Assembly (NCBI GenBank): GCA_023389035.1
Contig: JAEWFC010000038.1
Location: forward strand, 62,001-126,000
Direction: 5' to 3'
From: Acidobacteriota bacterium
GTDB taxonomy: Bacteria > Acidobacteriota > Blastocatellia > Pyrinomonadales > Pyrinomonadaceae
DNA: 64,000 bases
This document shows, one piece after another, positions 34,117 to 43,100 of the stretch. Under the pieces are notes generated by a model. It was not told where the DNA came from. It saw only the letters and a program-made list of their open reading frames with translations, and did no database searches. Every line of letters starts with the position of its first letter. Position 1 is the first letter of the stretch. The translations under genes were made by a program, and so were the position numbers.

Positions 34117-35544
34117 CTATTTCGCTGCGATCGCAGCTATAGCTGTCGCGGCCTGTTCGACGACCTGTGAAATTATGTCGTCGCCATTCGATTTCGCTTT
34201 GGATTTGTAGGATTTCGCGAGCGCCGACGCCCCAGCACCGTTCGTCATCTTGATCTCCAGCGTGATTTCGTCCTTAGCCTTAAAGCTGCCCGAGACCGCT
34301 GCAGAGCTGATCGCCGTTGACGCAACCTGGCCGGCCACCATTCCGGCGACGCCGCCGCCATACCCGGCGAGCGATGCAGCACTGCCGAGTGCCTGACTGA
34401 ACATTCCGAAACCGCCGCCACCTTTCTTGTGCGACACGCTTGCATTGATAACGAAATCACATTCCTTGCTGCGAGCCTCGCTTTCGATCGCAGTAGCGAG
34501 CCGGGCCTCGATCGGGACGATCTCGATATTCGGCATCTTGAGATAAGCCGCAAGCGTATTGTGTATAGCAGCTGCGAGATCAGCGGCCGTTACGCCGTCA
34601 CCAACCGACCCGGTCTTAACCGTTGCGATCCCGATGCGCGTAATGCCTTCCTTCTTTGATCCGACTTCACCAGAGCTTGCGGCCGCAGATGAAGTATTTG
34701 CTGCAATGTTAGGTAGCTGCAGTGTGCCGGAACTGCCCGAACTCGACCCGCCGCCAACTGATGGAATAGATGATCCGGCGGAAGGACTTGCGGCCGAGGC
34801 ATACAATTGCGACGAGTCAGAAACCTGGCGATAATCCGACGGCACCTCGAACAGTGCCGCATCGAGCGTCGCCTTTGAAAGCTCGACAACTTCGCTCACC
34901 ATGGTCATCGTCTCCTTGCCGCTCTCGTCAAAAAAGGTCATCTTTTCATAGACCGGATATCCACGCTTAGCGCTCCCGATGGTTTTCATTTCGTACTTAT
35001 CGCGACACCCGCCGCCGTTCGCCGAGGGGGCTCTGTATGCGTAGGACTGGTCGCAATCGAAATTGAAATCGAAGTCGATGTACCAGCCATCGGTCTCCAT
35101 CTTGGTCTTGATCCGCGAACATGCCTCGGGCGTCGATTCCGACTCCATCGTTATGAGCAGGCGGCGGGCCGTGAACCCGAACATGTTCTTCCGCTCGCCC
35201 GCGTCCTTAACAGTAAAGGTCGAGATGACCTTGCCACCTTTGACGACCGGCTGCGACTTTAGGTCAATCGGCTTGCTCGTATCTGCGGGCTCGATATCGC
35301 CAAATTCGTTCACGACGAACGTCTTTGCCGAAGGATGCATCTGGATCGAGCGTTTGAGATCGCATTGCGTGATGCTGACCATCGTGCCGCCCATTGTCTC
35401 GCTACGCTGCCGTTTGCCCTTGATGTACGTAGCATTCTCGTATGTCTGCCCGCCCATCGTCTGCTTGGTCTTTATCTTGATATTGGCTGATGCTGTGAGG
35501 CTGCCAACTAAACAAATGATCGTGAGTATTATTGCTTTCCGCAT
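34117..35544 (-). CDS. secreted protein with DUF4412-like N-terminus, unknown function
   Basis: 475 aa from the ATG at 35544, which has a GGAGA Shine-Dalgarno 7-8 nt upstream and begins a clean signal peptide (KAIILTIICLVGSLTASA). A longer frame to 35787 would bury this. The N-terminal half (IKIKTKQTMGGQTYENATYI, then YVCS-type cysteine pairs and a DLKSQPVVKGG region) resembles DUF4412-like proteins that describe a bound metal or hydrophobic ligand. The middle is Ser/Gly-rich and disordered. The C-terminal ~150 residues contain EARSKECDFVINASVSHKKG and a glycine-rich hydrophobic stretch, ending in AIAAIAAK. It is divergent from the ECF sigma gene. Confidence 0.6.
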   Translation of the reverse strand: MRKAIILTIICLVGSLTASANIKIKTKQTMGGQTYENATYIKGKRQRSETMGGTMVSITQCDLKRSIQMHPSAKTFVVNEFGDIEPADTSKPIDLKSQPVVKGGKVISTFTVKDAGERKNMFGFTARRLLITMESESTPEACSRIKTKMETDGWYIDFDFNFDCDQSYAYRAPSANGGGCRDKYEMKTIGSAKRGYPVYEKMTFFDESGKETMTMVSEVVELSKATLDAALFEVPSDYRQVSDSSQLYASAASPSAGSSIPSVGGGSSSGSSGTLQLPNIAANTSSAAASSGEVGSKKEGITRIGIATVKTGSVGDGVTAADLAAAIHNTLAAYLKMPNIEIVPIEARLATAIESEARSKECDFVINASVSHKKGGGGFGMFSQALGSAASLAGYGGGVAGMVAGQVASTAISSAAVSGSFKAKDEITLEIKMTNGAGASALAKSYKSKAKSNGDDIISQVVEQAATAIAAIAAK

Positions 35545-35647
35545 TGTGTGTTCTCCTACACGGGTATAAAAGTTATTGGATCCCGCAACCTTACGCGAGA
35601 ACGTTCGCAGCTTCGTATCACGTCGAAGCCTGTGATCGAGTCGGTGA

Positions 35648-35676
35648 TTGCTCTCGACACCGTCCGACCTTATAAT
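35648..35676 (+). promoter_or_regulatory. promoter of the ECF sigma gene
   Basis: TTGCTC (35648-35653) and a perfect TATAAT (35671-35676) are 17 nt apart. Transcription from about 35683 leaves a 52-nt leader to the ATG at 35735 and rules out a start upstream of 35683. Confidence 0.55.
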
Positions 35677-35734
35677 GTCTTGGCTTTTCCAAACGAAAAG
35701 GCGTTTGTTCACCGGAACTCGATCGATCAAATCT

Positions 35735-36301
35735 ATGTCCAAAGACAGCGAGATCACGCAGATGCTAATTGAGCTGACCGACGGCAACCGAGACGTCGTC
35801 GATCAGATCCTGCCACACATTTACGACGAGCTACGGCGTTTGGCAGGTAGCTATTTGCGACGGGAACGAAGCGATCACACGCTGCAGCCGACGGCCTTGG
35901 TGCACGAGGCGTACATGAAGCTGATCGACCAGAATCGCGTGAAGTGGCAGAACCGGGCACACTTTTTCGGCATCGCGGCTCAGGTGATGCGGCGGATCTT
36001 AATGGATCACGCCCGCAAGCATACGGCGGAAAAGCGCGGCGGAGACGCGGACCTGATACCGCTGGAAGAAGAGATACTGATCGTCTCGCAGGATAAATCG
36101 TCAGAACTGCTCGCCTTGAACGATGCTCTCGACGAGCTTGCGAAGATCGACCCGGAGAAGGCTCGGATCGTGGAACTCAGGTATTTCGGGGGTTTGTCGA
36201 TCGAAGAGACGGCTGAGGTGATCGGCGTCAGTGTTCCGACCGTGAACAGGCACTGGAAAATGGCAAAGGCGTGGCTATATTCAGAGCTCGCTCACGATTA
36301 A
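35735..36301 (+). CDS. ECF-type sigma factor (TIGR02999-like)
   Basis: 188 aa from the ATG at 35735. Region 2 has DQILPHIYDELRRLAGSYLR, LQPTALVHEAYMKL and FFGIAAQVMRRILMDHARK, the phrase typical of the acidobacterial TIGR02999 group. Region 4 has LDELAKIDPEKARIVELRYF and SIEETAEVIGVSVPTVNRHW. Such sigma factors often sit beside large Ser/Thr kinases with TPRs; here the nearest are 5 kb upstream. It has no anti-sigma neighbour. Its stop overlaps the convergent phosphatase stop by 4 nt. Confidence 0.88.
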   Translation: MSKDSEITQMLIELTDGNRDVVDQILPHIYDELRRLAGSYLRRERSDHTLQPTALVHEAYMKLIDQNRVKWQNRAHFFGIAAQVMRRILMDHARKHTAEKRGGDADLIPLEEEILIVSQDKSSELLALNDALDELAKIDPEKARIVELRYFGGLSIEETAEVIGVSVPTVNRHWKMAKAWLYSELAHD

Positions 36302-37953
36302 ACACGTTTTGCGATCACGAGTGTAATATCGTCGTTTGCCGGTGCAGTTTGAGTGAACGAGGAAAGAGCCGATTCGACCTTATCGCGAAGGCCGGCGGCT
36401 GACGCTGCCCGGTGCGTGCTAACGACCTGGATCAAACGGTCCAATCCGAATTCCTCATCAAGCGGGTTGACCGCCTCAGAGACACCATCCGAATAAACGA
36501 CCAGAGATTCGCCCGAATGTAAATTCAGCTCACCGGTCTCATACTCAGCCTGCGGCATAATGCCCAGAGGCAGCCCGCCTGAACCGAGCTGCGAGACCGA
36601 GGCGTCCGCACGAGCGATGAGCGGCGGATTGTGACCGGCGTTGATATATTTGAGATGGCCTGTCGTCGGCTCGAGCTCTGCCAGGAACAGCGTTACAAAA
36701 CGATTCGCCGGCGTATTTTCCGCGAGGTAAAGGTTTACCGAGTGGACCGTTTCCCAAAGCGTGCTTTTCGCGGAGATCTGGGCGTGGATCGCCGCATGCA
36801 GGCTCGACATCAGTAATGCGGCCGCGGTCCCCTTACCTGAGACGTCGCCGAGAGCGATCATCATCCGCCCGTCGGGACGCCTGATAAAGTCGTAATAGTC
36901 GCCGCCGATCTCGTAGCAACTGAACGAAATTCCCTGAAACTCATAACCCTCGAGCACCGGTGGAGCCGAAGGCTGAAAGCGCTGTTGGATCTCGGTCGCG
37001 AGTTCTAGCTCGCGTTCCATTCGTTCGCGCTCCATTCGCTCATCCAGGAGCGAGGCGTTCTCAACGCGGATGGATGCGACCGATGCGAGCGTTGTGAGAA
37101 TGTTCAAATGCTCTTCGGTAAAGGTCGTCTCGTACGTCGGCGAATCGGCATAGATCAGGCCGAAAACGGTTCGCTCGTCAACACTAAGCGGGACAGCGAG
37201 AACGGACCGAATCCCCTGAAGCATTACGGTCTGCGATGCGAATCGTGGATCCTGTTGCGCATCGGCGGTAAGAACCGATTTGCCGTTCTTCAGAACCTCG
37301 TCCATCACGCTGTGGCTGATGCGGACCTCGCTCAGGGTCTCGTCCTGGCCGCGGACACGCGCCACCATTATCTTCATACCGTCGGCAGCTTTTTCATCGC
37401 GGAGCATGATGATGCATCGTTCGGCCGGAACCGATTCAAACACAAGTGTCGCGACCTGGTCGAGCGTATCGTCAAGCCCGCGGGCCGACAACAGTGCGAC
37501 GCCGACCTTTGATATGAGCCCGAGCAGCTCGTTGCGGGACGAGAATTGCCCTTTCAGCAGTTCCGTTGTCGGAATTCGCCGGCTCTGGAAGGAGATGGTC
37601 TTGGACGGATCGAGAGCTTCAGTTCGATCGGCGATCAGCGTTGCACCGCCGGCAAAATTATTCGCCGCAGCCTCAAAGACCATCGTCGTCTCGCCGATCT
37701 GCACTTCGTCGCCTGAGGCCAACTGTACGGCATGCTTGATCGGAACGCCGTTAAATCTGGTGCCGTTCGCGGATCCTAGATCCTGCAGCCAATAGGTATC
37801 GCCCTCCTGCCGGATCTCAGCGTGAAGACGCGAGGCAAACGCATCGGCGATACAGAGGTCGCTTCGGGCAGAGCGGCCGATGGTCGTTCGCAGCCGGGCG
37901 AGATCGACGATCTCCGGCGAGCCTTGGTGATTTTTGATGACCAGTCGAGCCAT
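36298..37953 (-). CDS. FHA-GAF-SpoIIE (PP2C-type) phosphatase
   Basis: 551 aa. FHA at 1-100 (TTIGRSARSDLCIADAFASR, LHAEI, QDLGSANGTRFNG), GAF at about 165-310 (SARGLDDTLDQVATLVF and RSVLAVPLSVDERTVFGLIY), a coiled-coil linker (ERMERERMERELELATEIQ), then SpoIIE/PP2C at about 330-551 with GGDYYDFIRRPDGRMMIALG, DVSGKGTAAALLMS, INAGHNPPL, VVYSDGVSEAVN and NDDITLVIAKR. The metal-binding aspartates are kept. Such phosphatases dephosphorylate anti-sigma antagonists or kinase targets. It is the last gene of the FHA-kinase-RDD-phosphatase operon (9 nt after RDD), so it may reverse the kinase two genes upstream. Confidence 0.9.
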   Translation of the reverse strand: MARLVIKNHQGSPEIVDLARLRTTIGRSARSDLCIADAFASRLHAEIRQEGDTYWLQDLGSANGTRFNGVPIKHAVQLASGDEVQIGETTMVFEAAANNFAGGATLIADRTEALDPSKTISFQSRRIPTTELLKGQFSSRNELLGLISKVGVALLSARGLDDTLDQVATLVFESVPAERCIIMLRDEKAADGMKIMVARVRGQDETLSEVRISHSVMDEVLKNGKSVLTADAQQDPRFASQTVMLQGIRSVLAVPLSVDERTVFGLIYADSPTYETTFTEEHLNILTTLASVASIRVENASLLDERMERERMERELELATEIQQRFQPSAPPVLEGYEFQGISFSCYEIGGDYYDFIRRPDGRMMIALGDVSGKGTAAALLMSSLHAAIHAQISAKSTLWETVHSVNLYLAENTPANRFVTLFLAELEPTTGHLKYINAGHNPPLIARADASVSQLGSGGLPLGIMPQAEYETGELNLHSGESLVVYSDGVSEAVNPLDEEFGLDRLIQVVSTHRAASAAGLRDKVESALSSFTQTAPANDDITLVIAKRV

Positions 37954-37962
37954 ATGCTATCT

Positions 37963-38475
37963 CTATCCGCGGACGCGCTTTTCAGCGTAAATTACCACCG
38001 TTCCGGCTATGTAATCATGCAGCGACCGACCCGTTGCGGTCAGTGCGGAAAAGAAGAACGAGAGCCCCGCCGTAAAAATGAACAGAATTACAGCCAAGAC
38101 CTGACGAAGGATCACCTTTCCTGTCGGCGCGTCGGTGCCGTCAGTTCTGACGATCCTTAGCCCGGTGACAAATTTTCCGAATGTGCGTCCGGTAGCGATC
38201 GGCAATAGGATCCCGTTGACTACCGCGATCAAAGTTCCGGTCAACCAACCGATATCGTTCAATCCACTATTGATCAGAGTCGCTCCGTCGTTGCCGGCTG
38301 CTCTGCTGATCAGTAGAAAGACCACAGGGACCACGATGATCAAAACATAATCGGCGAGTAACGCACCACATCTCAGGCTGAAAGGCGCCGCAACAGCCGC
38401 TGGTTCGAAATCGACCAGCCGTTCTCTCGTTCGTTTAAATCGCGGGGTATCGCCCGCTGCCGCCTTAGATGCCAT
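37963..38475 (-). CDS. RDD-family membrane protein
   Basis: 170 aa with about three membrane segments (YVLIIVVPVVFLLISRA, LTGTLIAVVNGILLPI and VILRQVLAVILFIFTAGLSF). The RDD pattern is visible as APFSLRCGALLADYVLII and TGRTFGKFVTGLRIVRTDG. The role of RDD proteins is mostly unknown; some affect ion transport. It lies 14 nt after the kinase and 9 nt before the phosphatase, so it could be the membrane partner of the signalling pair. Confidence 0.85.
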   Translation of the reverse strand: MASKAAAGDTPRFKRTRERLVDFEPAAVAAPFSLRCGALLADYVLIIVVPVVFLLISRAAGNDGATLINSGLNDIGWLTGTLIAVVNGILLPIATGRTFGKFVTGLRIVRTDGTDAPTGKVILRQVLAVILFIFTAGLSFFFSALTATGRSLHDYIAGTVVIYAEKRVRG

Positions 38476-38489
38476 GATGATACCGTCGC

Positions 38490-40685
38490 CTAATTCACTA
38501 CAAAATGGAGGATAGTATCACCGATCTTGATCCTGTCTCCGTTTGTCAGAGCCTGCGGCGTGTGCGGTGAGAGTCTGAACGAATCTTTTAACGCAGGCGT
38601 CAGGATCGTTCCATTAGACGAGCCGAGGTCCTCGACCAGGAAATTGTGCCCGTCGCGCCAAATACGGGCGTGACGCCGCGAGATCTTGGTCTGCGGGTCG
38701 TATTTCGAAAGATCGACCTCAGGAAAGATATTCGACATCGGGTCCCGCCTTCCAACCAGATTCTCGGGCTTCGTAAGCTGATAGATAGGCGTCGCCAACT
38801 CACTTGTGCCCTCAATGATAAGGCGAGCTGTTCCGGCGTTGCTCGAGGAATATATCTCAGAGTGAACGCCCTGTTGCGCGATCGGCTGTTTTGCACCGCA
38901 AAACGCACAGAAAAGATCAGTTGCTACGATTCGCTGTCCGCAAAATCCGCAAAATACCTGTTGATTTGCCAAGCTGACCGCGACCGGTGCCTGACCGGTG
39001 CCGTACGTAACATTTCCACCACGTAGCTGCTCACAGTGTTCCTTAAGAACGCTGCCCATTTCGGCCGCGTCCTTGAACCGAGCATCCGCACTATACTCTA
39101 CGGCACGCATCAGAATACGTTCCATCTGATCTGAAAGCCGCGGATTTATCTGGCGCGGCCGCGGATTCTTTTGGAAGTCGAAGATCAACAGCGGATTACT
39201 CTGAGGATCGGCTCCCGTTAGAAGGTGGAACATTGTCGAACCCAAGCTGTAGATATCAGATCGCGGTTCGACATTTCCGCTGAACAGTTCGGGTGGAGCA
39301 TAGCCCATTGTCCCCACAGCGGTCACGCCTTTTTCTTCTTTTTGGCTGATCGAACGTGCGATGCCGAAATCGATCAGCATAACGCGGCCCGAGTTCCCGT
39401 CGATCATAATATTTGACGGCTTCAGATCGCGGTAAACGATAGTGCTTGGTTGGTTGTGAAGATATTCCAGGACGTCGGTGATCTGGATCGCCCACTCGGC
39501 AACGGTCAGCTCATCTATCTTTCCTTCCGGTGCAGATCGAAGCCTCGAAGCAAGGTCACCGCCCGAAATGTACTTCATAACGAGATAAAACCGCGACTCG
39601 GCCTCGTCATAGAAGTAATCGAATATTGTAGGGATAGATGGATGATCGAGCGTGGAAAGGATCATCGATTCCCTTTTGAAATCATTGACCGCCTTTTCCT
39701 GCTGATCGTCCTCAATATGGGCCTGGACCATTTCCTTGACCGCCCTTAGAACGCCCCCAAGGTTATTGTCGCTCGCAAGATAGACCGCACCCATACCGCC
39801 GCCGCCGATCTTTCTCACGATCTCGTACCGGCCATTGAGTACAGTACCTTCTGTAAGCGGCTTCAGCTTCGCGGATCTGCGGCCGTCGGTATCCGGTTTG
39901 CCGATATTCGGCGATGTGCCGGAAGGTTCAACTGCTTCAGGTTCGGCGATCCGCTCGACCTCAGCGGGCGCGGCTCCGGTCCCCGAATTGCTGAAATCAG
40001 GGATTCGCGTCGCAACGTCCTCCTGCGAGAACGGCAGCTGTCCCTCAATGATCCGCACTGAATCGAACATTGATGCAGCGGAATTGTCCTCCAGAGGGAG
40101 TTCTTCGTTAGGTATCGAAATACCTCTATGCTCGAGATCTTCGTCCGTGTCCGAGGCAGGTTCTTCAGGACTCACAGGAAGATCCGGAGCGCGATCAGTA
40201 TTTATATCGGGTGCCGATCCGAGATCTTTTACGTCCGGTAGCGGGGCCGAGATCAATGTTTCTTGAAAAGTGAACTGATCCGCTGCGGGCGGTTCTGCGT
40301 CCGTTGCCTTCGGCTCTTCCGGTTCGGGTGCTTCGAATTTTTCGTATTCGGACGTCGTTCGAATATTGTCGCTTGTCTTAATAACGTCAGCGATCGGTGA
40401 GGGCACGGGAACGTCGGTCAAAGCCAGCGGGTCAACGTCGTCGTAGATATAGGCATCGGCCTCGTCCTGCGCACTTTCCGGTTCGTAAAACGATTCAACC
40501 GGGCTTGATGATTCGCCTGCGGCCAGCTGTGCGGCCTCTTCAGGCGTCATCATTATGGTGCTCTCGAAGTCATCGCTCTGGGCTTCCACGGGCGGAGGCA
40601 CGGCCGCAGACAGACTTATCCCGCAGAACGGGCAGAATATGTCGTTTTCGGCGACGGTTGAGTCGCATTCATGACAAATTGGCAT
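38490..40685 (-). CDS. Ser/Thr protein kinase with zinc ribbons and FHA domain
   Basis: 731 aa. An N-terminal zinc ribbon (C4, C7, C18, C21) is followed by an acidic, proline-rich linker to about 270. The kinase is at about 285-545 with IGGGGMGAVYLAS, RAVKEM (catalytic lysine), YRDLKPSNIMI and DFGIARS. A second zinc ribbon (VFCGFCGQRI to CAFCGAKQ) and a C-terminal FHA domain (DPMSNIFPEVDLS, KISRRHARI, VEDLGSSNGTIL) complete it. YRD in place of HRD is common in bacterial Pkn2-like kinases and keeps the catalytic aspartate. There is no membrane segment. The FHA probably reads an autophosphorylated threonine. It is second in the operon, 24 nt after a protein with an equivalent zinc ribbon and FHA domain. 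Confidence 0.9.
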   Translation of the reverse strand: MPICHECDSTVAENDIFCPFCGISLSAAVPPPVEAQSDDFESTIMMTPEEAAQLAAGESSSPVESFYEPESAQDEADAYIYDDVDPLALTDVPVPSPIADVIKTSDNIRTTSEYEKFEAPEPEEPKATDAEPPAADQFTFQETLISAPLPDVKDLGSAPDINTDRAPDLPVSPEEPASDTDEDLEHRGISIPNEELPLEDNSAASMFDSVRIIEGQLPFSQEDVATRIPDFSNSGTGAAPAEVERIAEPEAVEPSGTSPNIGKPDTDGRRSAKLKPLTEGTVLNGRYEIVRKIGGGGMGAVYLASDNNLGGVLRAVKEMVQAHIEDDQQEKAVNDFKRESMILSTLDHPSIPTIFDYFYDEAESRFYLVMKYISGGDLASRLRSAPEGKIDELTVAEWAIQITDVLEYLHNQPSTIVYRDLKPSNIMIDGNSGRVMLIDFGIARSISQKEEKGVTAVGTMGYAPPELFSGNVEPRSDIYSLGSTMFHLLTGADPQSNPLLIFDFQKNPRPRQINPRLSDQMERILMRAVEYSADARFKDAAEMGSVLKEHCEQLRGGNVTYGTGQAPVAVSLANQQVFCGFCGQRIVATDLFCAFCGAKQPIAQQGVHSEIYSSSNAGTARLIIEGTSELATPIYQLTKPENLVGRRDPMSNIFPEVDLSKYDPQTKISRRHARIWRDGHNFLVEDLGSSNGTILTPALKDSFRLSPHTPQALTNGDRIKIGDTILHFVVN

Positions 40686-40709
40686 TTTATGCTCGCCGGA
40701 AAGACACGG

Positions 40710-41282
40710 CTACTTGATCCGAAATCTGAGAAACGTCTTACCTACAATGATCTCGTCGCCTTCAGATAGCACCTGCGGGGCACCGGGCAAAAGCCTTCGT
40801 CCGCGATTGACGAAAGTCCCGTTGGTCGATCCCAGATCTTCAATATAATAATCACGATCGCGGCGAATGATCCGTGCGTGCCGACGCGAGACTTTTGCAT
40901 CCGGATCGAACGTGTCAAGATCTACATCCGGGAATATCCCGTTGTCCGCGTCCCAACGCCCGATATTTGACTCATCGCCAGACAGCGGAAATTCCGTATC
41001 TGAGCCTTCACCGCGTTCAATTATCAATCGTGCGTGCTGTGGCTGCGCTGCTTCGTTATCCGTCGGTGGTTGGTCGATCACTGCCGGCGGTTCGACAAGC
41101 GGCGGTATCCCGATCGAAGTGACCTGGGCCGAAACGAACTGGGGCGACGAATTAGACCGTTTTTCCTGGCCCGCTATGCTCTGAGAACGCTCGGTGAACG
41201 TATCGGACAACTTCGTGCCGCATTCATTGCAAAAGCGGGACGTGTCCAGGTTCTGGTTATTGCACAGCTGGCAAATTTTCAT
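40710..41282 (-). CDS. zinc-ribbon FHA-domain protein
   Basis: 190 aa. The zinc ribbon has C4, C7, C18, C21, the same spacing as in the downstream kinase. A short disordered linker precedes a C-terminal FHA domain with SNIGRWDADNGIFPDVDLD, KVSRRHARI, IEDLGSTNGTFVN and a KTFLRFRIK end. The FHA closely parallels that of the kinase (FPxVDLxxxDPxxKxSRRHARI). FHA domains bind phosphothreonine peptides, so this is a likely substrate or adaptor of the kinase. It is the first gene of the operon, with a promoter at 41352-41380. Confidence 0.85.
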   Translation of the reverse strand: MKICQLCNNQNLDTSRFCNECGTKLSDTFTERSQSIAGQEKRSNSSPQFVSAQVTSIGIPPLVEPPAVIDQPPTDNEAAQPQHARLIIERGEGSDTEFPLSGDESNIGRWDADNGIFPDVDLDTFDPDAKVSRRHARIIRRDRDYYIEDLGSTNGTFVNRGRRLLPGAPQVLSEGDEIIVGKTFLRFRIK

Positions 41283-41351
41283 TCGATTGATCTCGGATAG
41301 AGCGAACGATTCGGCACCGATTAGTTTACTGCCATCGGCGTCTGTTCGTAA

Positions 41352-41380
41352 ATCCTAAAACTAAGGATATTAAACGTCAA
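41352..41380 (-). promoter_or_regulatory. promoter of the FHA/kinase/RDD/phosphatase operon
   Basis: On the minus strand TTGACG (41375-41380) and TAGGAT (41352-41357) are 17 nt apart. The predicted start near 41345 leaves a leader of about 60 nt to the ATG at 41282. Confidence 0.55.
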
Positions 41381-41537
41381 CCACCCAATGTGTTCGAGCG
41401 GCATCTTAACTCTAGAGATTTTTGAAACAATGAAAAGTTTGGTGTCGTATAACCGGCTTGAACCGAATGGGTCACCACATTCCGGCAATATTAAAAGCAG
41501 TACCAAATACATTTAGTACGAGAGGATACTAGTAAAA

Positions 41538-43079
41538 ATGGCATTAAGCCGCAAGAAAAAGATAATCATCGGCGCCGTCGCGGCGGTCGTTCTTTTGGCC
41601 GTTGTGATAGGCGGCGTCCTCGCGACGCGCAAGGATGTTCCGGAGGTCACCACGGTCAAGGTCGAAATGCGGCCGGAGCTACGGTCCACCGTGACGTCTT
41701 CCGGCGAGGTCCGGCCGATCCAGTTCATGAACCTTACAAGCGAGGTCCAGGGCAGGATCGAAGAGATCTACGTGAAAGAGGGCGAAAAGGTCGAGAAGGG
41801 CGCACCGCTCGTGCGGCTTGATCCGAACCAACTCGAGTCGAGCACAGATGCCCAGCTCGCGGCTTTCCAATCCGCGCAGAACGAGGTGAATGTCAGCCAG
41901 TCGCAAGTATCCGCGGCCCAAAACAACCTCGCACAGGCACAGGCCCAGCTGAACACGGCACAGGTCGCTGTTGATTCGGCCCGCCAGGCTGTCGTTGCTG
42001 CTCGTACTGACATTGATCGTGCTCAGGTAGAATTTAACGCTGCGAACCGTGAACTCAAGCGCCTTGAGCAGCTTTTGGAAAGCGGTGTTATCTCACGTCA
42101 AAGCTATGACGAGGGCCGTGACCGCGTTGAAAGTGCAGAGGCTTCGTTGAATACAGCTCGGTCGAATCTCGCCGCTCGCGAGCTTGGTGTCAAAGAAGCT
42201 CAGACGCGGCTAAATCAGCAGAACGTAGCCGTCCGCGATGCCCGTCGCGGTGTCGAGACCGCAAGCCTTAGCGTCCGCTCGAGCCAGTCGCGAGCAAATC
42301 AGCAGTCTGCCGTGCTTCGCGGACAGCGAAACCAGCGTGACAAGACGCTTCAAGTTGCTCCGATCAGCGGTGTTATCGCCGAGATCCCGTCGCGTGTGGG
42401 AACATTCGCCGTTGCCGGACTGTCAACTACCGCACTGCTCACGATCGCCGATATGTCGACGATTAACGTTGAGGTAAAGGTCGACGAGACCGAGATCGAT
42501 AAGGTCGCGGTCGGCCAGAAAGCTAAGGTAAAGGTCGATGCTTTTGGGGAACAAGAGATCGAGGGCGAAGTCACACAGAAGACCCCGCTCGCGGTCGGAA
42601 AGTCCCAGACGACGGGCGGCCTGTCGACGAACATCAACGTTCAGGAAGCGAAAGAATTCAGGGTGGTCGTGCAGCTCGTCAATCTATCCGAAGAGATGCA
42701 GAACGCACTTCGTCCGGGGATGAGTGCGACGGCTACCATCACGACAAAAACGGTCGAAAACGTGATCGCAGTTCCACTTCAGGCGATCGTGACGAAAAAG
42801 CCGGAAGGTTCTCCGTCACCGACGATCCAGGGCGACGCGCCGGAGACCGCTGACAAGCCGAAATTGCTCGAAGGCGTCTACGTTCTCGAGGGTAATAAGG
42901 TCAAGTTTGTCCCGGTCGAAAAAGGAATAACCGGTGAATCCGACATCCAGATCATCGCTGGCCTTTCCGAAGGACAGGAAGTGATCATCGGGCCGAGTAG
43001 GGTCTTGAATACTCTAAAAGATGATACGGTCGTCAAGAAGCAAGAGAAGAAGGAAGGCGAGGGCAGCGGCCGCGTATAG
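41538..43079 (+). CDS. MacA/HlyD-type periplasmic adaptor
   Basis: 513 aa. One N-terminal membrane anchor (KIIIGAVAAVVLLAVVIGGVL), a lipoyl half-motif (VQGRIEEIYVKEGEKVEKG), a long alpha-helical hairpin of about 200 residues rich in A and Q (about 105-305), the second lipoyl half (VAPISGVIAEIPSRVGTF), a beta barrel and a membrane-proximal domain. The hairpin is longer than in MacA. These adaptors join an inner-membrane ABC or RND pump to an outer-membrane channel. It is 21 nt upstream of the ATPase gene, so it belongs with the MacB-type genes that follow. Shine-Dalgarno GAGAGGA lies upstream. No TolC gene is in the window. Confidence 0.9.
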   Translation: MALSRKKKIIIGAVAAVVLLAVVIGGVLATRKDVPEVTTVKVEMRPELRSTVTSSGEVRPIQFMNLTSEVQGRIEEIYVKEGEKVEKGAPLVRLDPNQLESSTDAQLAAFQSAQNEVNVSQSQVSAAQNNLAQAQAQLNTAQVAVDSARQAVVAARTDIDRAQVEFNAANRELKRLEQLLESGVISRQSYDEGRDRVESAEASLNTARSNLAARELGVKEAQTRLNQQNVAVRDARRGVETASLSVRSSQSRANQQSAVLRGQRNQRDKTLQVAPISGVIAEIPSRVGTFAVAGLSTTALLTIADMSTINVEVKVDETEIDKVAVGQKAKVKVDAFGEQEIEGEVTQKTPLAVGKSQTTGGLSTNINVQEAKEFRVVVQLVNLSEEMQNALRPGMSATATITTKTVENVIAVPLQAIVTKKPEGSPSPTIQGDAPETADKPKLLEGVYVLEGNKVKFVPVEKGITGESDIQIIAGLSEGQEVIIGPSRVLNTLKDDTVVKKQEKKEGEGSGRV

Positions 43080-43100
43080 CTTTTCTATCCGCATTTCGAT

